This document shows, one piece after another, positions 16,346 to 24,586 of a stretch of 26,762 nt of DNA (positions within the stretch are counted from its first letter, which is position 1; every line of letters begins with the position of its first letter). The notes beneath the pieces are model-generated. The model saw only the letters and a list, made by a program, of their open reading frames with translations. It was not told the DNA's origin and did no database searches. A program made the position numbers and the translations under genes. Source of the stretch: an uncultured Oscillospiraceae bacterium (GTDB taxonomy: Bacteria > Bacillota > Clostridia > Oscillospirales > Ruminococcaceae); contig URKR01000027.1 of assembly GCA_900548355.1 (NCBI GenBank), positions 1-26,762 of the forward strand, given 5' to 3'.

Positions 16346-16421
16346 GCGCGGTTAGCTCAGCTGGTAGAGCATCTGCTTGACGTGCAGGAGGTCACAGGTT
16401 CGAGTCCTGTACCGCGCACCA
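16346..16421 (+). tRNA. tRNA-Val (anticodon GAC), CCA encoded
   Basis: The acceptor stem GCGCGGT (16346-16352) pairs with ACCGCGC (16411-16417), followed by A and an encoded CCA. The D arm GCTC-AGCTGGTA-GAGC is present. The anticodon stem TCTGC/GCAGG encloses the loop TTGACGT with anticodon GAC, which reads GUC/GUU valine codons. The T arm ACAGG-TTCGAGT-CCTGT is canonical. Length is 76 nt. Confidence 0.96.
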
Positions 16422-16428
16422 CAAACAG

Positions 16429-16457
16429 CCCCCGGAAAGTTTCCGGGGGTTTTGTTT
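16429..16457 (+). terminator. Intrinsic terminator after tRNA-Val
   Basis: CCCCCGGAA and TTCCGGGGG pair across a 3-nt loop, followed by TTTTGTTT. It begins 8 nt after the tRNA CCA end. Confidence 0.88.
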
Positions 16458-16480
16458 ATATTCCGAAGGAGGGCTTCCCA

Positions 16481-16618
16481 ATGCCGATGTTTACGATCGT
16501 GGGCGGGGTGAACGGCACCGGGTTCCGGGTGGTTGCCTTTTACCGCAACGGCGAACTGCTGCCCGCCACCGACACGCCGCCTGCCTGGCTGGTTCAGCTG
16601 CGGCAAGAGCTGGGGTAA
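16481..16618 (+). CDS. Small hypothetical protein (45 aa) with strong ribosome binding site
   Basis: The frame from ATG 16481 to TAA encodes 45 residues starting MPMFTIVGGVNGTGFRVVA and ending QLRQELG. AAGGAGG lies 8 nt before the ATG, as good as any site in the window, which is the main reason to accept it. The sequence could form a short beta-hairpin (FTIVGGVNGTGFRVVAFYRNG) followed by a Pro-rich turn and an amphipathic helix (PAWLVQLRQELG). No signal peptide or transmembrane helix. I do not recognise the family. It lies between the tRNA terminator and a bidirectional terminator and has no clear promoter of its own; read-through from tRNA-Val is possible. Confidence 0.55.
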   Translation: MPMFTIVGGVNGTGFRVVAFYRNGELLPATDTPPAWLVQLRQELG

Positions 16619-16734
16619 CGCAGGGATTTTATAGGCGAGCCCGCACCGCGAAGAAAGTTCTTGCCCGTTCTGCCGGGCATGGCATTTTATACGGCGAGGC
16701 CAGGGATGCCGGATCATCTGCGGCTGACAAAAGC

Positions 16735-16768
16735 GAAGCCCCCCGGAGTTTGTGCTCCGGGGGGCTTC
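16735..16768. terminator. Bidirectional terminator between the small ORF and the ABC exporter operon
   Basis: A perfect 14-bp stem GAAGCCCCCCGGAG / CTCCGGGGGGCTTC encloses TTTGTG. T-rich bases follow on both sides (TTTGCGCTT rightward, GCTTTTGTC leftward), so it can end transcription of the plus-strand small ORF and of the minus-strand ABC operon. The remaining sequence 16619-16734 and 16769-16898 shows nothing else convincing. Confidence 0.82.
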
Positions 16769-16898
16769 TTTGCGCTTATTTGCCTTTGTGGTGGCCATCA
16801 GGCCGCTTGCAGATGCAAGGGCCTCACGCCCGCCGCAGCGGCTGCCCGGGCGTGTGCGCTTTTGTGTCGGGGGGCGCGGGGCTCCGCGCCATCCTTTG

Positions 16899-18812
16899 TC
16901 AATCCAGTTCGAGCGCGCCGGTGTAGAGCTGGTAGTAGGTGCCGTGCAGGGCGATGAGCTGGTCATGGGTGCCGCGCTCAATGATGCGGCCATGGTCCAG
17001 CACCATGATGGCGTCGGCGTTCTGCACCGTCGAAAGCCGGTGGGCGATGACAAAGGTTGTGCGGCCGGTCATCAGGGCGTCCATGCCGCGCTGGACAATC
17101 GCCTCGGTGTGGGTATCGATCGAGCTGGTCGCCTCGTCCATAATCATGACAGGCGGGTCGGCGACGGCCGCGCGGGCGATGGCAAGCAGCTGGCGCTGGC
17201 CCTGGCTGAGGTTCGCGCCGTTGCCGGTCAGCATCGTGTTGTAGCCTTCGGGCAGGCGGCGGATGAAGTCGTCGGCGCCGGCCAGGCGGGCGGCGGTGAT
17301 GCATTCCTCATCGTGGGCGTCAAGGTTGCCGTAGCGGATATTTTCCATGACGGTGCCGGTGAAGAGGTTGGTATCCTGCAGCACTATGCCCAGGCTGCGC
17401 CGCAGGTCGGCCTTCTTGATCTTGTTGATGTTGATGCCGTCGTAGCGGATTTTGCCGTCGGCAATATCGTAAAACCGGTTGATGAGGTTGGTGATCGTCG
17501 TCTTGCCGGCGCCGGTGGAGCCGACGAACGCAATCTTCTGGCCGGGTTTCGCGTAGAGCGAAACATCGTGCAGCACCGTCTTGCCCGGGACATAGGCGAA
17601 GTCCACGTCATAGAACCGGACGTCGCCGCGCAGGCGGGTGTAGGTGATGGTGCCGTCGTGGTGGGGGTGCTTCCAGGCCCAGACGTTGGTGCGCTCGGGG
17701 TATTCTTCCAGGCTGCCGTCGGCCTTTTCACGCGCGTTGACAAGGGTGACGTAGCCGTCGTCGGTTTCGGGTTCCTCGTCCAGCAGCGCAAAGATGCGGT
17801 GGGCGCCGGCCAGGCCCATGACAACCATGTTGACCTGGTTGGAAACCTGGCCGATCGCGCCGGCAAACTGCTTGGTCATGTTGAGGAAGGGCACCACAAT
17901 GCTGATGCTGAGCGCCATGCCGGAAAGGCTGAGGTTGGGCGCGCCGCTGAGCAGCAGCGCGCCGCCGACCAGCGCGACAATGACATAGGTCACGTTGCCG
18001 AGGTTGGCGAGCAGCGGCATCAGGATGTTGGCATACCGGTTGGCGTTGCGGCTGTTTTCAAACAGTTCATCGTTGACTTTGTCAAAATCCGCCTTGGCGC
18101 CGTCCTCATGGCAGAACACCTTGATGACCTTCTGGCCGTTCATCATCTCTTCCATGAAGCCTTCGGTCTTGGCGATGGTGATCTGCTGCTGCAGGAAGTA
18201 GCGGGAAGAATGGCCGCTGACATACCGCGCCGTGAAGAACATGACAACCACGCCGCAGAGCACGACCATGGCGAGCCAGATGCTGTAATACACCATGATG
18301 CAGAAGACGCTGACAAGGGTCACGGCCGAGATGGTCAGCTGCGGAAGGCTCTGGCTGATGAGCTGGCGCAGCGTATCGATATCATTGGTATAAAAGCTCA
18401 TGATATCGCCGTGGCTGTGGGTGTCAAAATAGCGGATGGGCAGGTCCTGCATGTGGTCAAACATCTTTTCACGCAGTTTGGCCAGGGTGCCCTGGGTGAT
18501 GACGGCCATGAGCTGGTTGAAGGCCGCGCCGGCCGCCAGGCTGATGATGTACAGCACCACAAGGATGACGACCAGCCGCATGATCGGGCCTGCGGCTGCG
18601 GCCCAATCGCCGGCGGCGTAGGTATCTTCCACAATGGCCATTGCGTTCTGCATAAAGACCGACGGCATCGAGCTGACGATGGCGTTGATCAGGATGCAGG
18701 CGATGGTGATGGGCAGCAGCACCGGGTAAAACGAAAAGACGGTGCGGATCAGCCGGGGCATTACGCCCTTGGGGGCGCGCTTGCCGCGTTCGGTCGAAGC
18801 GTTATTGGGCAT
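16899..18812 (-). CDS. Heterodimeric ABC exporter, subunit with canonical ATPase site
   Basis: The 637-residue half-transporter has an N-terminal six-helix exporter domain (about 25-330) and a C-terminal ATPase. Walker A is GSTGAGKT (431-438), signature LSQGQ (535-539), Walker B VMIMDE with catalytic E560, and H-loop H591 (IAHRLST). An insertion of about 50 residues (348-395, containing YPERTNVWAWKHPHHDG) lies between the membrane and nucleotide-binding domains, longer than in most relatives. ATG 18812 has AGGAGG 8 nt upstream and overlaps the preceding exporter gene by 11 bp, so the two are translationally coupled. It would pair with that protein as in LmrCD, BmrCD or TM287/288. The substrate is unknown; MarR control suggests toxic compounds. 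Confidence 0.92.
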   Translation of the reverse strand: MPNNASTERGKRAPKGVMPRLIRTVFSFYPVLLPITIACILINAIVSSMPSVFMQNAMAIVEDTYAAGDWAAAAGPIMRLVVILVVLYIISLAAGAAFNQLMAVITQGTLAKLREKMFDHMQDLPIRYFDTHSHGDIMSFYTNDIDTLRQLISQSLPQLTISAVTLVSVFCIMVYYSIWLAMVVLCGVVVMFFTARYVSGHSSRYFLQQQITIAKTEGFMEEMMNGQKVIKVFCHEDGAKADFDKVNDELFENSRNANRYANILMPLLANLGNVTYVIVALVGGALLLSGAPNLSLSGMALSISIVVPFLNMTKQFAGAIGQVSNQVNMVVMGLAGAHRIFALLDEEPETDDGYVTLVNAREKADGSLEEYPERTNVWAWKHPHHDGTITYTRLRGDVRFYDVDFAYVPGKTVLHDVSLYAKPGQKIAFVGSTGAGKTTITNLINRFYDIADGKIRYDGININKIKKADLRRSLGIVLQDTNLFTGTVMENIRYGNLDAHDEECITAARLAGADDFIRRLPEGYNTMLTGNGANLSQGQRQLLAIARAAVADPPVMIMDEATSSIDTHTEAIVQRGMDALMTGRTTFVIAHRLSTVQNADAIMVLDHGRIIERGTHDQLIALHGTYYQLYTGALELD

Positions 18813-20577
18813 CCTTGTCACCTCCTGCCACAGTTTCGTTTTTGGCGCGGTTCTGGCTTTCATAGGTCTCGCGGTAGACCTGGCAGGTCTGCATGAGCTC
18901 CTGATGGCTGCCGATCGCGGTGATGCGGCCGCCCTCCATCATGATGATGCGGTCGGCGTCCTCCACGCTGGCGACGCGCTGGGCAATGATGATCTTGGTG
19001 GTTTCGGGGATAAATTCCCGGAAGCCCTTGCGGATCAGCGCGTCGGTGCGGGTATCGACGGCGGAGGTCGAATCGTCCAGGATCAGGACCTTCGGCTTTT
19101 TGAGCAGCGCGCGCGCAATGCAAAGGCGCTGTTTCTGGCCGCCCGAAACGTTCGAGCCGCCCTGCTCGATCCAGGTGTCGTACTGATCGGGGAAGAGCTG
19201 GATGAACTCATCGGCCTGGGCGAGCTTGCAGGCTTCGATCATCTCTTCGTCGGTGGCGTTCGGGTTGCCCCAGCGCAGGTTGTCCTTGATGGTGCCGGAG
19301 AACAGGACGTTCTTCTGCAGCACCACGGCCACCTGGTTGCGCAGCGCTTCAAGGTCATACCGGCGCACATCGACGCCGCCCACCTTGACGCTGCCTTCGG
19401 TTGCATCGTACAGCCGCGGGATCAGCTGCACGAGCGACGACTTGGAGGAGCCTGTGCCGCCCAGGATGCCGATGACCTCGCCCGATTTGATGTGCAGGTC
19501 AATATCCGAAAGGGCGTTGCGCTCGGCCTTTTTGGAGTATTTGAAGCTGACGTGGTCAAAATCGATCGAGCCGTCCTTCACTTCGGTCACGGCGTTTTGG
19601 GGGCTCTGCAGCGTGCTCTCTTCGCCGAGGACTTCGACAATACGCTCGGCCGATTCCTGCGACATCGTGATCATCGCAAAGACCATCGAGAGCATCATCA
19701 GGCTCATGAGGATCTGGAAGCTGTAGGTCAGCATCGAGGACATCTGGCCGACGTTGAGGTCCAGCCCGCGGGAGGTGATGACGGCGTAGGAGCCGTAAGA
19801 CATGACAAAGACCATGCCGGTATAGACGCAGAACTGCATCATCGGGCCGTTGAGGGCCATGATGCGCTCGGCTCTGGTGAAGTCCTTCTGGACGTTTTCG
19901 GCCGCGGCGCCGAACTTTTTCTTTTCATACTCTTCCCGCACATAGCTTTTGACAACCCGCATGGCCTGCACGTTTTCCTGCACGGAATCGTTGAGGGCGT
20001 CATACTTGCGGAAGACGCGGCGGAACAGCGGGGTGGCGGCCCGGATGACCAAAAACAGCCCGATGAGCAGAAGCGGGATGGTGAACAGGAAAATCATGGC
20101 CAGCCGGCCGCCCATGACAAAGCCCATGACGAAGGAGAAAACCAGCATCAGCGGGCAGCGGATGGCCACCCGGATGATCATCATGTAGGCCATCTGGACG
20201 TTGGTGATGTCGGTGGTCAGGCGGGTGACAAGGCTTGAGACCGAGAACTTGTCAATGTTTTCAAACGAATAATCCTGGATATGGTAGAACATATCCTTGC
20301 GCAGGTTGCGCGCAAACCCGGCCGAAGCGGTCGCGCAGGTGGCGCCGGCCGCGCCGCCGAACACCAGCGAGATCACCGCCATGACAAGCAGCGCCGCGCC
20401 GTAGCGCACAATGACATCCATTGAGCAGCCGGCCTGCATCTGGTTGACCAGGTTGGCGATCACAAACGGGATCGCACATTCCATAATGACTTCCACCGTG
20501 ACAAGCAGCGGGGTCTGGATGGAAGGTTTCTTGTACTCGCGGATGCTGCGGGCCAAGGTTCCGATAATGTGTGACAT
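18802..20577 (-). CDS. Heterodimeric ABC exporter, subunit with degenerate ATPase site
   Basis: The 591-residue half-transporter has six predicted helices (about 20-305) and an ATPase domain. Walker A is GGTGSSKS (373-380), with S instead of G before K, and signature VSGGQ (477-481). Walker B ends VLILDD, placing Asp502 where the catalytic Glu is expected, and the H-loop has Gln533 (IAQRVAS) instead of His. Such changes are the known mark of the non-hydrolysing site in heterodimeric exporters. Its intact signature would complete the partner's active site. ATG 20577 is 12 nt from AAGGAGG, a long spacing; an ATG nearer the site is out of frame. Second gene of the marR operon, 84 bp after marR. 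Confidence 0.92.
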   Translation of the reverse strand: MSHIIGTLARSIREYKKPSIQTPLLVTVEVIMECAIPFVIANLVNQMQAGCSMDVIVRYGAALLVMAVISLVFGGAAGATCATASAGFARNLRKDMFYHIQDYSFENIDKFSVSSLVTRLTTDITNVQMAYMMIIRVAIRCPLMLVFSFVMGFVMGGRLAMIFLFTIPLLLIGLFLVIRAATPLFRRVFRKYDALNDSVQENVQAMRVVKSYVREEYEKKKFGAAAENVQKDFTRAERIMALNGPMMQFCVYTGMVFVMSYGSYAVITSRGLDLNVGQMSSMLTYSFQILMSLMMLSMVFAMITMSQESAERIVEVLGEESTLQSPQNAVTEVKDGSIDFDHVSFKYSKKAERNALSDIDLHIKSGEVIGILGGTGSSKSSLVQLIPRLYDATEGSVKVGGVDVRRYDLEALRNQVAVVLQKNVLFSGTIKDNLRWGNPNATDEEMIEACKLAQADEFIQLFPDQYDTWIEQGGSNVSGGQKQRLCIARALLKKPKVLILDDSTSAVDTRTDALIRKGFREFIPETTKIIIAQRVASVEDADRIIMMEGGRITAIGSHQELMQTCQVYRETYESQNRAKNETVAGGDKDAQ

Positions 20578-20661
20578 TCCTGTTTCATTCCTCCTTTGGT
20601 TCTTTTCAGTTCAAAACAAAACCGACCGGCAGGCGGCGAACCGTTTGCCGGCGGACTGTTC

Positions 20662-21132
20662 CTACCCGAACTTGTTTTCCGCTTCGCCCGGGGGGGCGGC
20701 GCAGTCTTCCGCTTCCAGGTTGCGGGCCATGGCGGCCGCCGTTTCGATGAAAAGGCGGACCTGGCCTTCGCTCAGGCCCTGGGTCAGCAGGGCTTCGGTC
20801 TGGCGCAGGCAGGCGCGAACCTGCTCATTGAGTTCGACCGCGCGGGCGGTGGGCACCAGGCTTTTGAGCCGGGCGTCCTGCTCAACGCTCTCCCGCAGGA
20901 GAATGCCTTTGCGTTCCAGCTGCTGCAGGATGCCGGTGGCCGTGGACCGGCTGAGCTGGAAGGCGCTTTCAATGTCGCGCTGGTACACCGGCTGCCGGGG
21001 GCTGTGCTCCAAAATATAAAAGATGACCCGGCTTTGGATGGCCGTGATGCCCAGCCCCTGCAGCGTGGCGTTGAGCCGCCGCCGCACCATGCGGGACAAA
21101 AGGTTGATCCATGCGCCGCAATCCCGTTCCAA
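20662..21132 (-). CDS. MarR-family transcriptional regulator
   Basis: The 156-residue winged-helix protein has helix alpha1 (WINLLSRMVRRRLNATL), a helix-turn-helix (VYQRDIESAFQLSRSTATGILQQLERKGIL, about 49-78), and a wing with D86-A-R-L-K90, the usual D-x-R-x-K. No ATG fits: all longer frames start upstream of the promoter. TTG 21132 is chosen because GGGAGG is about 9 nt upstream and it places the first helix correctly. It is the first gene of an operon with the ABC exporter pair and has a palindrome at its transcription start, so autorepression relieved by a ligand is likely, as in other MarR-exporter operons. Confidence 0.88.
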   Translation of the reverse strand: MERDCGAWINLLSRMVRRRLNATLQGLGITAIQSRVIFYILEHSPRQPVYQRDIESAFQLSRSTATGILQQLERKGILLRESVEQDARLKSLVPTARAVELNEQVRACLRQTEALLTQGLSEGQVRLFIETAAAMARNLEAEDCAAPPGEAENKFG

Positions 21133-21170
21133 GCTTTCCCACCTCCCGGCCAGGGCGCACCGCGCCTTTT

Positions 21171-21188
21171 TTGTTCGTAACCGAACAA
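21171..21188. promoter_or_regulatory. Candidate MarR operator
   Basis: The perfect palindrome TTGTTCG-TAAC-CGAACAA covers the predicted transcription start of marR, directly after the -10 box. A site there would block the polymerase. MarR dimers typically bind 16-20 bp inverted repeats of this kind. Confidence 0.65.
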
Positions 21189-21189
21189 T

Positions 21190-21218
21190 ATTGTACGGAA
21201 TTCGGACGTTTTTGTCAA
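21190..21218 (-). promoter_or_regulatory. Promoter of the marR-ABC exporter operon
   Basis: On the minus strand consensus TTGACA (21213-21218) and TACAAT (21190-21195) are spaced 17 bp. The strength of this promoter fits a need for tight repression. It also rules out the longer marR reading frames. Confidence 0.88.
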
Positions 21219-21264
21219 GGGGCGGTTCCCCCGTTTTCACATAGTTCACACATCTGCACAAAAG

Positions 21265-21303
21265 CGCGCCGCCCGCACCCCCTGAGAAGGTGCGGGCGGC
21301 GCG
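21265..21303 (-). terminator. Terminator-like hairpin after the response regulator gene
   Basis: A perfect 15-bp GC-rich stem (CGCGCCGCCCGCACC and its inverse) encloses a 9-nt loop. On the minus strand it is followed by CTTTTG, a short T-tract. It lies 15 bp after the response regulator stop and before the marR promoter. Confidence 0.65.
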
Positions 21304-21318
21304 TTACGGGCGGCGCGT

Positions 21319-21981
21319 TTATGCTTCGCCCCGTGTGTTGAGCCGATACCCGATCTTGTACACGGTCTGGATCTCCTTTTCCAGGCCGAGCTTGCGCCGC
21401 AGCCGCTGGATGTGGACATCGACGGTGCGGGTTTCGCCCTGGTAGTCATAGCCCCAGGCAATCTCAAGCAGCTTTTCACGGCTGAGGGCCAGGTTGCGGT
21501 TGATGACCAGCGCTTCCAGCAGGGCAAATTCCTGCGGGGTCAGGGTGACTTCCTCCCCGCCGCGCAGCACCCGCCGGGCGCACAGGTCCACCTGCAGGTC
21601 ATGGAATTCAAACCAGGTGGTGTTGCGCCGGGTGCGGCGCAGCACGTTTTCCACCCGGGCGAGCAGCTCCAGGATTTCAAACGGTTTGACGATGTAGTCA
21701 TCGGCGCCAAGGCCCAGCCCGCGCAGCTTGTCGGCCAGGTTGGCCTTGGCCGTCACATAAATCACCGGCAGTTCGGCCGGCAGCCGCCCTTTCAGGGCAA
21801 AGCCGTCTATGCCGGGCAGCATCACGTCAAGCAGCAGCAGGTCATACTCGGTCTGCTGCACGCCGGCCAGCGCCGCTTCGCCGTCCATCACCTGGTCGCA
21901 GGTGTGGCCAACCAGGCGCAGGTTGGCCGCCATCAGGTTGTTGATGGAGCGCTCGTCTTCGGCAATCAGAATATGTGCCAT
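21319..21981 (-). CDS. OmpR/PhoB-family response regulator (orphan)
   Basis: The 220-residue protein has a receiver domain (1-118) with acidic pocket E8-D9, phosphoacceptor D52 (LLLDVMLPGIDGF), the conserved Thr in YVTAKA and Lys in DDYIVKPF. A C-terminal winged helix (about 125-218) carries LTPQEFALLEAL, SREKLLEIAWGYDY and the recognition helix TRTVDVHIQRLRRKLG, ending with the wing IQTVYKIGYRL. ATG 21981 has GAGGA 5 nt upstream. No histidine kinase lies in either flank: a terminator and marR are downstream and a divergent GH2 gene upstream. The partner kinase must be elsewhere or the regulator acts alone. It could control the divergent glycosidase gene. Confidence 0.93.
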   Translation of the reverse strand: MAHILIAEDERSINNLMAANLRLVGHTCDQVMDGEAALAGVQQTEYDLLLLDVMLPGIDGFALKGRLPAELPVIYVTAKANLADKLRGLGLGADDYIVKPFEILELLARVENVLRRTRRNTTWFEFHDLQVDLCARRVLRGGEEVTLTPQEFALLEALVINRNLALSREKLLEIAWGYDYQGETRTVDVHIQRLRRKLGLEKEIQTVYKIGYRLNTRGEA

Positions 21982-22349
21982 ATGGTTCCTCTTTTCCGGT
22001 TTTGTTCAAGATCAGCTTCCTCTTTCTCACTCTTCCCCCTATTAAGTATAACGAGGCATGTATCGAAGATGTTACAAAACCGAGGCGATTTTTTTACCAT
22101 TCTTGCCAAACTGAGCAAAATCGGTTCGCTTTCCACAGAAAAAGGCGCGGCGGAAGGGAAGGCAGCAGCGCAAGATCGGTTCGCTAGAAATACCCGGCGC
22201 AAGGGGCGGCGGCGCCGGGCGCGCGCTGCGCAAAATAGTCCACAATTTCTGCAAAATCCTCCCTTTTCCTGCCGCCGCGCACAGGATATAATAGAATTAA
22301 ATATATTTGCTTTTTTCTGGCAAAATTTCACAAAAAAAGGAGAATCCGT
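21982..22349. other. Divergent intergenic region between response regulator and GH2 genes
   Basis: No gene was found in these 368 bp. On the minus strand a TATACT -10-like box lies at 22045-22050 without a clear -35, for the response regulator. An 11-bp direct repeat ATCGGTTCGCT occurs at 22120-22130 and 22175-22185, 55 bp apart. A C-G rich tract lies at 22200-22230. The plus-strand promoter is listed separately. Confidence 0.5.
22264..22292 (+). promoter_or_regulatory. Candidate promoter of the GH2 gene
   Basis: A consensus TATAAT lies at 22287-22292, with a poor -35 (TTTTCC, 22264-22269) 17 bp upstream. The weak -35 suggests an activator may be needed. Confidence 0.55.
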
Positions 22350-24548
22350 ATGCGCACCATCACCCGTTTGACCGAAGCCCTTTTTGCCAAGGAGGGCGAC
22401 GCGCCGGCCAAAATCAGCCTGCCCCACACCTGGAACAACCTTGACGGCCAGGACGGCGAGGATGACGGCAGCTATTGGCGCGGCATCGGCAGCTACCACA
22501 TTGCGCTGCCCGCCCGCACCGCCGGCTGCAAACAGTACATTGAATTCCAGGGCGCCAACCATGTCGCCACCGTTTACTGCAACGGGCGGGAACTGGGCAC
22601 CCACCGCGGCGGTTTTTCCACCTTCCGGTTTGAGCTGACCGACGCGCTGACCGACGGCGAAAACATCCTGACCGTGGAGGTCACCAACGCGCCTTCCGAC
22701 GTTTACCCCCAGATGGCCGACTTCACCTTCTTCGGCGGGCTGTACCGCGCCGTGCAGTTCATTGAGGTCGCCCCCGCCCATTTTGACCTGCTCAAATGCG
22801 GCACTTCCGGCGTGTTTGTCACGCCGCGCGCATCGGGCGGCGTGCGGATCGACGCCTTCCCGGTGGGGGCCGCGGGCTGCACCGTCAAGGCCGTGCTGGC
22901 CGACGCCGAAGGCCGCACGGTGGCCGAAGCCGAAGCCCCGGCCGAAAGCCACACCGTGCTGAACCTCAAGGTGGAAAACCCGCACCTGTGGAACGGCCGG
23001 CCCGACCCCTACCTGTACACCGCCCGGCTGAGCCTTGTGGCCGACGGCGCCGAGCAGGACGCCGTGACCGAGACTTTCGGCTTCCGCAGCTTCCATGTGG
23101 ACCCCGAGCGCGGGTTCTTCCTGAACGGCAAGAGCTACCCGCTGCACGGCGTTTCCCGCCATCAGGACCGGCTGGATATGGGCTGGGCCCTGACCCCGAA
23201 AGAACATGAAGAGGACATGGCCCTGATTGAGGAGGTCGGCGCAAACACAATCCGCCTGGCCCACTACCAGCACGACGCCTACTTCTATGACCTGTGCGAC
23301 AAATCCGGCATGGTGATCTGGGCCGAGATCCCCTTCATCAGCAAATTCAACCCGAGCCAGGCCGCGCATGACAACACGATCAGCCAGATGACCGAGCTCG
23401 TCGCCCAGAACTACAACCATCCTTCGATCTGCTTCTGGGGCATTTCGAACGAGATCACGATCGGCGGCGAGGATGAGGCGCTGTACCGCAACCTGTGCGA
23501 GCTGCACGCGCTGTGCAAGCGCCTGGACCCCAGCCGCCTGACCACCATGGCCGAAGTCAGCATGGTTCCGATGGATTCCGAGCAGGTGTACATCACCGAC
23601 GTGCTGAGCTACAACCATTACTTCGGCTGGTACATGGGCGATGTGGCCGACAACGGCCCCTGGATGGACGCCTTCCACAAGATGAACCCCGACCGGGCGC
23701 TCGGCATCAGCGAATACGGTGCCGAGGCCATCCTGAGCTGGCATTCCGCCAAGCCCGAAAACCACGACTATACCGAGGAATACCAGGCCCGCTACCACCA
23801 TGAGATGCTCAAGACCTTTGCCGCACGGCCCTACCTGTGGAGCACCTATGTCTGGAATATGTTCGACTTTGCGGCCGACGCCCGCGACGAAGGCGGCTGC
23901 AAGGGCCGCAACAACAAGGGCCTTGTGACCTATGACCGCAAGACAAAGAAGGACTCCTTCTTCATCTACAAAGCCTACTGGAACGCCGAGCCGATGGTGC
24001 ATGTGGCCGGCCGCCGTTTTGCCGACCGCGCCCCGGGCGAGCGCACCGTGACCGTCTACACCAACCAGCCCGAAGTGACCCTGCTGCTCAACGGCCAGCC
24101 CGTCGCGACGGTGGAAGCGGTGGACCATGTCGCCATCTTTGAGGAACTGCCGCTGCAGGCCGGGGCCAACACCGTCACCGCCCGCGCCGGCAGCTGTGAG
24201 GACAGCATCACCCTGAACGGGGTCGAAACTTCGAACCCCGACTATGTCCTGCCGGCCGATGAAGGCCAGGCCGGCAACTGGTTCACCCCGGAAGGCGAGG
24301 ACGCCCCCGGCGAGCTCGTCTTTGTCGAAGGGCATTTCTCGATCAACGACAAGATCGGCGACATCCTCAGCCACCCGCAGGCCGGGCCGATCCTGAACGA
24401 GATTTTTGAAAAAGGCAACATGAGCACCGGCATGCTGGATATGATCCGCGGCTTTACCGTCGCCAACCTGATCCGCATGGCCGGCAAGAACATGCCCGCC
24501 GCCATGCCGTTCATTTTGAATGACAAGCTGAACAAGATCGCCAAGTAA
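22350..24548 (+). CDS. Glycoside hydrolase family 2 (probable beta-galactosidase)
   Basis: The 732-residue enzyme has an N-terminal jelly-roll sugar-binding domain (about 20-140, with PHTWNN and GSYWRGIGSYH), an immunoglobulin-like domain (about 141-248), and a TIM barrel (about 250-545) opening with FFLNGKSYPLHGVSRHQD. The acid/base is E368 (GISNEI) and the nucleophile E455 (ISEYGAEA). A further beta domain (about 560-625) and a helical tail (about 662-732) follow. There is no signal peptide, so it acts on oligosaccharides imported into the cytoplasm. N521-x-K523-G resembles the N-x-K of gut beta-glucuronidases, but many beta-galactosidases share it, so substrate is not settled. ATG 22350 has AAAGGAG about 8 nt upstream. 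It is a single-gene unit with its own promoter and terminator; no transporter is adjacent. Confidence 0.9.
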   Translation: MRTITRLTEALFAKEGDAPAKISLPHTWNNLDGQDGEDDGSYWRGIGSYHIALPARTAGCKQYIEFQGANHVATVYCNGRELGTHRGGFSTFRFELTDALTDGENILTVEVTNAPSDVYPQMADFTFFGGLYRAVQFIEVAPAHFDLLKCGTSGVFVTPRASGGVRIDAFPVGAAGCTVKAVLADAEGRTVAEAEAPAESHTVLNLKVENPHLWNGRPDPYLYTARLSLVADGAEQDAVTETFGFRSFHVDPERGFFLNGKSYPLHGVSRHQDRLDMGWALTPKEHEEDMALIEEVGANTIRLAHYQHDAYFYDLCDKSGMVIWAEIPFISKFNPSQAAHDNTISQMTELVAQNYNHPSICFWGISNEITIGGEDEALYRNLCELHALCKRLDPSRLTTMAEVSMVPMDSEQVYITDVLSYNHYFGWYMGDVADNGPWMDAFHKMNPDRALGISEYGAEAILSWHSAKPENHDYTEEYQARYHHEMLKTFAARPYLWSTYVWNMFDFAADARDEGGCKGRNNKGLVTYDRKTKKDSFFIYKAYWNAEPMVHVAGRRFADRAPGERTVTVYTNQPEVTLLLNGQPVATVEAVDHVAIFEELPLQAGANTVTARAGSCEDSITLNGVETSNPDYVLPADEGQAGNWFTPEGEDAPGELVFVEGHFSINDKIGDILSHPQAGPILNEIFEKGNMSTGMLDMIRGFTVANLIRMAGKNMPAAMPFILNDKLNKIAK

Positions 24549-24586
24549 AACAAAGCCCCTGCACAAAATTCCTGTGCACAGGCTGC

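Noticed and set aside
16855..16890. Second terminator after the ABC operon (GGCGCGG/CCGCGCC hairpin)
   Set aside because: Short GC hairpin without T-tract; the 14-bp hairpin at 16735-16768 is a better terminator.
16752..18896. 714-residue plus-strand frame opposite the second ABC subunit
   Set aside because: Antisense shadow; low-complexity composition rich in Ala, Asp, Gly, His and Val without motifs.
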